NCBI GenBank assembly: GCA_947495985.1
Contig: CANMBD010000002.1
Location: 608,975 to 656,278, forward strand
Source of the DNA: an uncultured Sphingomonadaceae bacterium
Lineage (GTDB): Bacteria > Pseudomonadota > Alphaproteobacteria > Sphingomonadales > Sphingomonadaceae
Length of the DNA: 47,304 bases
Direction of reading: 5' to 3'
In this document: piece by piece, positions 35,996 through 44,800 of the stretch
Layout of the letters: each line of letters opens with the position of its first letter
Position numbering within the stretch: the first letter of the stretch is position 1
The notes under the pieces: generated by a model
Databases searched by the model: none
Told to the model about the DNA's origin: nothing
What the model saw: only the letters and a program-made list of their open reading frames with translations
Position numbers and translations under genes: made by a program

Positions 35996-37618
35996 CTATT
36001 CGAACCCTAGAAGCGTCCGCTGGCCAGCCCAATCAAGTGGGAGTTTACCAGCACGTAGAAGGCGTCTTCCAGTCAGATTGACCGGTTGCGATCCTCGAAC
36101 AATGGCAGTGATGATATCAGGTGCCAGAAAACTTAGCCGGGCTAGATTTCTCAAATGCCTCTGAGAGTACTCCGATATTAAAAGTGACGTTGTTCCATCG
36201 ATCAGATAGTCTCGCGCAGCAAAAGCTTGAGCGATGAGGCGCATTAATATCGGATCGGGTTCTTGCTTTGCAGGACCATTGTCCGGTGCGACGGCCAGCC
36301 GCAGCTCGGATCCTTTGCTGATCAGTTCTGCATCAACGGAGATATTGATGGGATCGGGATGCTCTTTGAGGTTCAGGCTGATTTTCACGGCCTTGGCCTC
36401 AACTTGAACTTTCGCACGGCACTTGAGAAGGAACTTTCGTTGCTCGACAATACTCAAGCAAGGGAGACTTTTGGCAGTTTTCCGATATTGATCGATCCTG
36501 TCCTCGTTCAAGGTCCTGTCTTCTGATTCCCAGATCAGCCCGCGTGACAGGTGGTTGGCAACGGCTTTGATAATAATCTGTTCCACATCTCCCGCAGGAA
36601 GATGCCAGGCAGATGTCTTGTCCTCCAGAGGTTTGAAGCGCGTGGAATAGTATCGGTAAGTTCGCGATTGTTTCTTCGACTGGGTCCGAGACATGGGCCT
36701 GCCATCCGGGTCGGTGATCATTCCCGTCAACAGACTGGGATTGCGACTTTTCTTGCCCAGGGTTTTGTCTCGGCGATTGTCAGAAAAGATGGATTGCACT
36801 CGGTCAAACAGCTCTTGTGGAACGATTGGCCCATGTTCTCCATCATATAACTCCCCGCGATGACGGATCTTGCCAACGTAGATCGGGTTCTGAAGCATCA
36901 ACGTCAAAGCGCCGGTTCCAATATGAACCCCGCCAAGAACACGACCACTAGACATTACCCGTTTGCGGGTTCGAAAATCTTTCGCTGCCAAATCATTCAC
37001 CAGTTTGGGAACCGATTTGAGTTCGATATAGCGGTTGAAAATGTAGCGGACCGATTCCACTTCTGAACGCTCAAACAGCAATTTCCTGTCTTCCACTCTA
37101 TACCCCAGTGGCACAGGCCCACCCATCCACATGCCTTTTTTCTTCGATGCAGCGACCTTGTCTCGGATACGCTCGCCGGTGACTTCGCGTTCAAACTGGG
37201 CAAAGGAGAGAAGGACATTGAGTGTGAGGCGTCCCATACTCGTAGTGGTGTTGAACGACTGGGTTACACTGACGAAGGAAGCTTTGTTTTCATCCAGTAT
37301 CTCAACGATCTTTGCAAAATCAGCCAGCGCTCGGGTCAAGCGATCAACCTTATAGACAACAATGATATCAACCTTACCGGCTGTGACATCGTTCAGCAGC
37401 TGTTTAAGGGCAGGGCGTTTCATGCTGCCACCGGACCAGCCACCATCATCGTAAAGTTCGGAGACAGCTTCCCAGCCTTCGCTAGCCTGGCTCAATATAT
37501 AGGCAGCAGAAGCCTCTCGTTGCGCATCCAGGCTGTTAAAATCCTGTTCCAGGCCATCCTCGGTCGATTTTCGCGTGTAGATGGCACATCGCTTTCGAGC
37601 TTTCTTCGCTTCAGACAT
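35996..37618 (-). CDS. Large serine recombinase (DUF2924-associated type)
   Basis: The 540-residue protein has an N-terminal resolvase domain with Y-T-R-K-S-T-E-D-G and catalytic S18, then D-R-L-T-R-A and R-E-V-T-G-E-R-I-R-D-K of the E-helix, followed by a recombinase domain (about 165-270, starting P-L-G-Y). The usual Cys-rich zinc ribbon is absent: at L-L-T-G-M-I-T-D-P-D-G-R-P-M the metal Cys positions hold other residues. It is translated from within the DUF2924 stop (8-bp overlap) and is last in a three-gene operon. Such enzymes integrate, excise or invert DNA; the target is not visible. It lies 208 bp from tRNA-Thr, but no direct repeat of the tRNA end was found. Confidence 0.93.
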   Translation of the reverse strand: MSEAKKARKRCAIYTRKSTEDGLEQDFNSLDAQREASAAYILSQASEGWEAVSELYDDGGWSGGSMKRPALKQLLNDVTAGKVDIIVVYKVDRLTRALADFAKIVEILDENKASFVSVTQSFNTTTSMGRLTLNVLLSFAQFEREVTGERIRDKVAASKKKGMWMGGPVPLGYRVEDRKLLFERSEVESVRYIFNRYIELKSVPKLVNDLAAKDFRTRKRVMSSGRVLGGVHIGTGALTLMLQNPIYVGKIRHRGELYDGEHGPIVPQELFDRVQSIFSDNRRDKTLGKKSRNPSLLTGMITDPDGRPMSRTQSKKQSRTYRYYSTRFKPLEDKTSAWHLPAGDVEQIIIKAVANHLSRGLIWESEDRTLNEDRIDQYRKTAKSLPCLSIVEQRKFLLKCRAKVQVEAKAVKISLNLKEHPDPINISVDAELISKGSELRLAVAPDNGPAKQEPDPILMRLIAQAFAARDYLIDGTTSLLISEYSQRHLRNLARLSFLAPDIITAIVRGSQPVNLTGRRLLRAGKLPLDWAGQRTLLGFE

Positions 37619-38069
37619 TGGCGGACACTCGCGGTTTATACTCGCTCCGTTTCCTTAATCCGAAGAAGCGAGGACCAGACCAGTGGGCGCCGGTTATCTC
37701 GCGGGCGATATGACTGAGACTGGCATAATGTCGGCCTTCAAACTCAAAACCATCATCGCAAACAAGCGCATGATAGCTTTTGCCATTCCAAGGTCGAACT
37801 AGTCTTGTTCCAGTCTTGAGAGAAATCGCATGCATGTGCCCAGCCTTGCCGGTTCGTTCAATCTGCTTGCGGGGGCGCTCGATCTCGCGTTTGGTAGCAC
37901 CAGTCAGGCTACCATGTACACGTTCCTGCATCCGGTTTGCTATTCCCCGCCGAAGCAGGTCGGGTCCGATATCGGGCGCGGGTGATTTGAACGTATCGCG
38001 CCAGGCAGAGCGCAACTGGGCAGGGGGCATGACCGAAAGTTCTGCCAATCGAGTGTCGAGCGCAGTCAT
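37611..38069 (-). CDS. DUF2924-domain protein
   Basis: The 152-residue protein has a basic helical N-terminus (L-A-E-L-S-V-M-P-P-A-Q-L-R-S-A-W) and a C-terminal core with G-T-R-L-V-R-P-W-N-G-K, D-G-F-E-F-E-G-R-H-Y-A-S-L-S-H-I-A-R and T-G-A-H-W-S-G-P-R-F-F-G-L, the DUF2924 signature. The Trp/Gly/Arg-rich end suggests nucleic-acid contact, but function is unknown. It overlaps the DUF3489 stop (ATGA) and the recombinase start, so the three proteins are made together and may form a recombination accessory complex. Confidence 0.9.
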   Translation of the reverse strand: MTALDTRLAELSVMPPAQLRSAWRDTFKSPAPDIGPDLLRRGIANRMQERVHGSLTGATKREIERPRKQIERTGKAGHMHAISLKTGTRLVRPWNGKSYHALVCDDGFEFEGRHYASLSHIAREITGAHWSGPRFFGLRKRSEYKPRVSANV

Positions 38070-38314
38070 GCCGCACCTTTGCCATCTTCATTCTGAGGGT
38101 TTTGTGTGATGCGATAGGCGGTGCCGTCATCACCACGTTGTTCGCGCGTAAGAACGAAACCTTTCTTGCGTAGGCCTGTGAGGAAGGCGCGGACGCTATG
38201 TGATTTCCAATTGGTGGCTTTGCAAATCTCAAGGAGCGTTGCGCCTTTTACTCGCCATAGCAGCGCAATAGCTTTTGCGGACTTGGTCTGAGGTTTTGAT
38301 TTTGTTGATAACAT
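38066..38314 (-). CDS. DUF3489-domain winged-helix-like protein
   Basis: From the ATG at 38314 the protein is 82 residues. The core K-A-I-A-L-L-W-R-V-K-G-A-T-L-L-E-I-C-K-A-T-N-W-K-S-H-S-V-R-A-F-L shows a helix-turn-helix, followed by a wing-like K-K-G-F-V-L-T-R-E-Q-R-G-D-D-G-T-A-Y-R-I, the DUF3489 pattern. It may regulate the operon or steer the recombinase. A GGAG Shine-Dalgarno 7 nt before ATG is held inside a perfect hairpin. The frame is open further to 38671, but that part has no protein-like character and crosses the hairpins. Confidence 0.85.
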   Translation of the reverse strand: MLSTKSKPQTKSAKAIALLWRVKGATLLEICKATNWKSHSVRAFLTGLRKKGFVLTREQRGDDGTAYRITQNPQNEDGKGAA

Positions 38315-38321
38315 CGAGGGT

Positions 38322-38340
38322 CTCCAGCTTCGCGCTGGAG
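38322..38340 (-). promoter_or_regulatory. Shine-Dalgarno-sequestering hairpin upstream of DUF3489
   Basis: On the minus strand CTCCAGC (38340-38334) pairs perfectly with GCTGGAG (38328-38322) around the loop GCGAA. The 3' arm contains the GGAG that should serve DUF3489, 7 nt before its ATG. Folding would mask the ribosome site. Temperature, protein or RNA control is possible; none is shown. Confidence 0.5.
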
Positions 38341-38356
38341 GGTCCAGCGCTTCCAC

Positions 38357-38375
38357 TGACCCGAGCCGCGGGTCA
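38357..38375. promoter_or_regulatory. Inverted repeat TGACCCG-N5-CGGGTCA in divergent spacer
   Basis: Two perfect 7-bp arms (38357-38363 and 38369-38375) with a 5-nt spacer lie 43 bp upstream of the DUF3489 start and 49 to 91 bp before the broken plus-strand gene. Symmetry and position suit an operator for the divergent genes, perhaps for the recombinase-operon HTH protein. Confidence 0.4.
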
Positions 38376-38423
38376 ATTGCTAACCCGGCGGCGTTTGCGG
38401 TTGTTCCCTCGACACAAAAAGCA

Positions 38424-38729
38424 ATGCTCGAAACAGCGCCGAAGTCCAGTCGATTGTTCACAAAAATGCGAAAGCTGCATGTGGAATTCTGGAGCCGTCT
38501 GGGCATTGATAGAGACATGGTCAACTTGGATGAAATTGATCCCCAAAAAGCGCGATCAGGCTTGTTTGCTCTGATAACGGCGCGATTGGAAGATGCACAT
38601 GAATTGGTCGTGCGCGGCCAAAACCGTGAATAGGGGCAAGATGAAGTATTGTCTGTGCTTGAAGAGATCACCGATCAAGTCAATCAGATTGAAATCTTAT
38701 TGAGGGCAATTGGAACTATTCGAGAATGA
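38424..38729 (+). pseudogene. Small conserved-looking gene interrupted by an in-frame amber codon
   Basis: The plus-strand frame reads M-R-K-L-H-V-E-F-W-S-R-L-G-I-D from an internal ATG at 38466, then I-D-P-Q-K-A-R-S-G-L-F-A-L-I-T-A-R-L-E-D-A-H-E, and stops at TAG 38631-38633. Past this codon the same frame continues with protein-like D-E-V-L-S-V-L-E-E-I-T-D-Q-V-N-Q-I-E and ends at TGA 38727-38729. The two halves together make about 100 residues, so one CAG-to-TAG change would explain the break. The ATG at 38424 is an alternative start; neither ATG has a clear Shine-Dalgarno. The gene is divergent from the recombinase operon. I cannot name the family. Confidence 0.55.
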
Positions 38730-38773
38730 CGGCTTTGCGCCCCAATATAAGATGTTCAGATGGATTCCACCTT

Positions 38774-38789
38774 ATCCCGAAAGCGGACA
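38774..38789. repeat. 16-bp direct repeat, left copy
   Basis: ATCCCGAAAGCGGACA here matches 46659-46674 exactly and in the same orientation. The copies lie 67 bp after the stop side and 299 bp before the start side of the giant autotransporter gene. The left copy lacks the partner arm seen in the right copy. Confidence 0.7.
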
Positions 38790-38856
38790 AAATACCAAGT
38801 TTCCACAAACCCGTTCGAAGGACTTACAATTTCCAGTTTGCAGTCGCCACAGCGCA

Positions 38857-41800
38857 CTAGAACGGGAGAGCGACTTTCAAGCCTCCGCCCCAAGTGCGAT
38901 CGTGATTTGTCCATTCCCGGAAAGCTTCAATTCGAACGACGAGATTTCTAGAGTCAATGGCACGAGCGCCCAACGTTATCTGATTAATATGCTCGAACCC
39001 TGAACCATTTACTGTGAACGAATCAACCCCATCCGGACTTCCCGCGAGTCTGGCCGTTATTTTTCCGCTGCCACTCAGATTATGGATGTAATCATAGCGC
39101 AAAAATGGCCGTGCTACCCAAGCTTTGGACAGCTGGAATTCAGTACCGAACTCGATATTGGGCCGAATAGAGAAAATCCTATCCTTCGAATCTTCAATGA
39201 TCAAGTTGAAGCCGCTCGTACCTGTTTCGGTGAAAGCGTCACGCCATGTATAGGTCAGGGTTCCGGCCAAGGCAGGCTGAACGTAGAAATTCTTGCTTGG
39301 TTCAAATGTATAAGAGGCACGCAATTGCCCCGATAGGAAGGTCGTATCCGTCTCTCCTGCGGTGTTAGTTTGATTGCCAAGAGCGTTGAATGAACGAACA
39401 TTCTGATGTTGCGAAACACCGCCGGATACAAGCCCAGATAACACTGCGGGGCCAATGACTTTCTTCAACACGATACCGGCATGATATGTATCCGTATTGG
39501 TTGAAAGATTTCCTCGAGAAGTTTCTTCACCCAATGTGGCTGAAAACGATCCGCCCAAATAGAGGTCATCCGAGATTTGCTTTTGTAGTCCCAGTGACCA
39601 GCGAAAGGATTCTTCGCGGTTGTTGCCAACATTCGATGAATCCAATCGCGTGCTGAGAAGGGACACACGGGACCAGACACACTCGCCTTCGCTGTTGAAA
39701 CGGTTGGCGCCATCTTGCTGGCGGCAGCTATGCACTGCATCGCTCAAAGCAAGTGAAGAGTTGACCGCCGTCGTAGAGTTGGACGTCAGTTCATCCGGGC
39801 TTATCCCATCATAGACCGAGGCAAGATCCGACAGATCCGCAGCCGAGAAAACCGAATTTATCACTGTGCTGAACTGGCTAAAGCCTCCGTTCGCCTGGAT
39901 CGCGGCAATGTGATCGCCGACATCACTCTCTTCCGAGGTCAGCCCGGTGGGCGCGAAGTCAATAGTATATTGGATGCCAATCTCGTTTGCGCTCGGCGCG
40001 GTGAGAGACGCATCAGTCAGCACAGCCAGTTCCGGCAATTCAAGCGTAATATCTCCGCGCGTCAGCTCTCCAGCGGTGAGGACGGTAACCGTGTTTTCAC
40101 CCGCAATAGCGCCAAAGAGGTCAACGGGATCAAAGACAATTGATCCTGCGACGTTGGCCGTGCCAGAGATTGAGAGTTGATCTGCGCCTGATCCATCAAG
40201 CGATACATCTATATCAATGCTGCCGTCAGCGGTTTGGGAAAAATCACCCAGTACCGAAGTTGTCACAATATTGTTGAACCCGCCCGGCGAGATCGAACCG
40301 GAATTGGTCAGCGTCGAATTATCCGCACCCAAAGACAGGGTCTCACCCGTCAGCAGGTTGCCGCCCACATTGTTGTTTACTGCAAAGACAGTGCCTTGCT
40401 GCTCAACACGATCAAGGCAGGTACTATCATCCAAATATGACGTTCCGCTGCAATCGCGGAAGATGATGTCGCCAATGATGGTGCCAGTATTGTTGATCGT
40501 CCGCGCGTTCCACGGCGTTGTAGAAATCGCGACACCGTCTGTCCCGCCATTGGCAGAAATCGTACCGCTGTTTTCAACCGAGGTGACCGCAGTACCGCTG
40601 ATTTTGATGCCAGCATCATAGCCGGTCACTGAAGAATTTTCGGCAATGGTGATTGCAATTGACCCACCGCCGGCATGGGCGAACCCATCGCCGGCCTCCG
40701 TCGCATCGCCATCCGAATCGTCAGCGGTGTTATTGCCATCAGCATGGATCGCGTAGGATCCCGCACCGCTGGAAGAGATCGAGCCATTGAGAGAAATCGT
40801 GATAGCACTGTCCGCGTCCTCATCATGTGATGCGATTTGCGCGAAGATACCATCAGCATTCGTGCCAGATGTGGTGATATTGCCGATATGGGTAATGCTT
40901 ACATTTCCGCTCGCACCGTCGTCACCGTTGGATGCAGCAAAGAACGGAACCAGCACAGCACCAGTGGATTGGCCAACGCCGCCGCCGCCGCCGATTGACT
41001 GTGCGAATACACCGATTGCGCCTGCGCCAAAAGTGGTCACATCACCGGTCATGCTAGATACGATATCACCGCCATTGCCGCCATCTCCGCCACCCAGACC
41101 GATGCTGGCGCCCAGCGATATTCGCGTGCCAAAGAAGCCTTCGGTGCTGCCAGCATCGCCGGCATTATCCTCATAAAAATCGCTGCTTTCATCGACCACG
41201 CGGGCAAGGTTCAGCCCGCCGCCACCACCAACGCTCTGCAAAAATACCCCAATATTCTCAACACCATATGTCGTGATGTCGCCAGTTACAGCGTTCGACA
41301 CATCGCCGCCATTGCCGGACGCACCGCCTTTGCCGCCAATGCCCAGCCTACCGGTCAGGCCGATCTGCGCGGCTCCGCCAACGCCACCGCCGCCGCCGAT
41401 TGATTGAGCCAATATGCCAAAGCTGTGCTGACCATTGCTGTCTTCAGAGCCGACCGCAATATTGCCAGAGTGGACGATCGACACCGCTTTGCCGTCACCG
41501 GCAGAACCGGCGTTACCACCAACTTCAACGGAGAGTTCGCGGAACCCCTTAGACCTGCCGCTCGTGGCAGCCTTCTTGCCGATTGCCAGACCCAGGCCAA
41601 AAGCGCCGGGCAAACCTTTGTGCGCGTTGCCTCCGGTACCGCCGCCGCCGCCAACACTCTGGGCGAAGATGCCATGCGAATGGTCACCATTGGTCGTGAG
41701 ATCGCCGTCCTGCGCCACCGCCACGACGTTGCCGTCATTCGCATCGCCACCTGCACCGCCGACACCGACTTGCAAGTTGAAATTACTGGAGGTGTCGTCT

Positions 41801-44800
41801 TCCTTGCAAGGGTCGACTTCTGCCTCTTCATCTGACTTACATTTGGGGCCGACCAGTAGACTGATAGTATTGGCCTTGCCGCCATTACCCCCACCGCCGC
41901 CAATGGATTGCGCCTTGATGGCAGAGGAACCATCGCCCGACGTGTTGATCGCGCCGCTGCGAGCAATGGTGACGACACCACTGGAATTGCCCGAGCCGCC
42001 CTCACCGCCAACGGCCACTGTGATATTTTGAGTCTTGCCGCCCATTTTCTGGGCCGCAACAAGCGCGTTATAGCTGGCCCCGCCATCGCCGCCGCTGCCG
42101 CCAATTGACTGCGCGAAAACGCCAAAGGAATTGTCCGCCAGAGTCGTGATAGTGCCATCACCTTTGACTGTCACATCGCCGCCAGTGTTGCCATCGCCAC
42201 CGCTGCCGCCAACGGTTACACCCACATTGACTGAACCCGATTCTGCACCCGTCAGATTGAGATTTGCTGCAACAGAAAGTCCGCCAGTACCACCGCCACC
42301 GCCAATGCTCTGCGCATAAATGCCCGATTGCGCCCAGCTGTTCGTGTTGTCGACCAGGTCAGAGATGATGCCATTGGTTGTGATGTCTCCGGTGGCGTCG
42401 ACCAAAACCGTGCCGCCCACGCCGCCGTCACCGCCCATGCCGCCAACCGTCACACCGAGATTGTGGCTGTTCTGGTTGAAGCTGCCGGTTACGGCCATGC
42501 CGCCATTGCCGCCACCGCCGCCTATGCTGAGCGCAACGATCCCTGCGGCATCGAACCCTTCAGAGAAGATGTTCTGATCGGTTGTGACGGAAACTGCGCC
42601 TCCGGTATTACCGCTGCCACCTGTTCCCCCAACCGATACGCCAAGCTGATTGGCTGTGCCGGTACCGGCGACGGCAATATCACCAACTATGGAGAAGCCG
42701 CCGCGCCCGCCGCCGCCGCCCAGACTTTTGGCGAAGATGCCATTAGAACCCCGCCCGGCTGTGAAGATCGTCTCGCCGCCAGTGCCATCGGCTGATTGGT
42801 TGGCCAGCACTGTCACATCGCCGGCCGTTGATCCAGTACCGCCAGCTCCACCGATAGCGACCGAAGCGGTTGTGGAGTTGCTACCAATGCTAAGGTTGAA
42901 GGAACCTGCGCCGCCTGCGCGTCCCCCCCCTCCGCCCAGGCTGATCGCTGAAATCGCATCGGAATCGGCACCGATGGTCGCGATGCCTGCACCGGTGTTG
43001 GTTACTGTGACATCAGAGGCGATGCCACCATCGCCGCCGCCGCCGCCGACCGAAACGCCTGCGTCAAATGTAGTTTCTTCCGACACAGATGCGGTCAGCG
43101 TCCCGGCAAATCCGCCCACGCCGCCATCGCCGCCTAGGCTTTGCGCCAGGATCGCGTCGGACTGCGTACCAGTGGTTGCAAGGTCTGCTGTGTTTGTAAC
43201 CTTTATTGCACCGCCCGTGTTGGCATCACCACCGCCGCCGCCAACCGCAACAGAGACAGATGCACTCGCCACGGCAATGCTGACTTCACCCGAAAGCGCC
43301 ATGCCACCTTTGCCGCCGTCGCCGCCTTGGCTTTGGGCAAAGATTGCGTGCGATGCCGCGCCATTGGTTGTGATCGCGCCTGAGTTTGCAACAGTGGCCT
43401 TCGCGCCGCTTCCACCGCCGCCGCCGCCGCCGCCAATTGCGACCGACAGCCCGCCAGATGGCGTTTCAGCAGAGAAAGTCACACCGGTGGCCACCGCAAG
43501 GCCGCCTGCACCGCCAGCCCCGCCATTGCTCATCGCGCTGATCCCGGCTGCAAATTTTCCGCTGGTGCCAATCGCCCCGGAATTCGTGACGGTCACGTCT
43601 TGGGCCGTGCCACCGCCGCCGCCGCTACCGCCGACCGATACGGACGCATTCGCGACACCAAAACTAGCCGCAACGCTAACGCCGCCGTGCCCGCCGCCAG
43701 AGGCGACGCTGCTGGCGTCAATTCCGCCGGAATGATTGCCTGAAGTGGCTATAGCGCCGCTGTTTTCCGCCGTTACCAAGCCGCTTGAGCCGCCTGCGCC
43801 GCCAGAGCCACCGATGCTGATTGGGAGAGAAATGCCGGTTGCGCCGCTACCGCTTACCGAGAAGCCACCCGCACCGCCGCCCATGCTGATTGATTGCGCG
43901 AGGATGCCCTGCGCGCTTTCGCCACCAGTGGTGATCGCGCTTGCGTTTTTGGCCGTTACTTCGCCGCCATCCCCAGCCGATCCACCGGACCCGCCGACGC
44001 TAACCGAAGCGGAGACGCCGGTGCCGATAGCTGCATCAATGCTGAAACCGCCATTGCCGCCGCCACCGCCAATGCTTTGCGCATCGATCCCGCGCGAACG
44101 ATCGCCCTGCGTGACAATGCTGGCAGTGTCTGAAACTGAGTTGTCGACTGAGACTTTTGCGCCGTCGCCGCCTGCGCCGCCATTGCCGCCAACTGCTGCG
44201 CTCACGATCACGCCGCCAGCTACGCTAAACCCGCCGCTGCCGCCGCCATTGCCAACGCTGTGTGCGTGGATGCCGGTTGAATCGTTACCAATGGTCGAAA
44301 TGGTTCCTGCATTGGAGGCCGCAACCGAGCCACCATCACCGCCGCCGCCGCCATTGCCGCCGACTGAAACGACCCCGCCTGAGCCGCCGCCATGGCCGCC
44401 GCCGCCGCCAATGCTCTGCGCGGTGAGAGCATTTGAGCCAAGGCCGCCAGTGCTGATGCGCGCGGCGTTATCGATGTCGATCGTACCGCCGTCACCGCCG
44501 CTCCCGCCTTTGCCGCCAACGGAGATAAGCCCGCCGGAACTGCCGCCTGCACCACTGGCGCCATCACCCGATAGCTGGAGACCGGTGCCTCCGCCGCCGC
44601 CAATACTCTGCGCGAGGACCGCAAACGCGTGATCGCCCTCGGTTGAGAACAGGCCACCTGTTAGGCTGAGTGTGACTGCCCCGCCGCTGCCTTCGCCACC
44701 GCCGCTGCCGCCGATGGAGATCGCCCCGCCAGAACCACCTCCGTGGCCACCGCCACCGCCGATAGATTGCGCCACCAGTGCGCGTGAGCCATCCCCTTGC

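Noticed and set aside
38066..38671. Long start for the DUF3489 gene
   Set aside because: The extra N-terminal part is rich in Ser and Arg without family similarity, reads antisense to the protein-like plus-strand frame, and crosses two hairpins; the ATG at 38314 has a well-placed GGAG.
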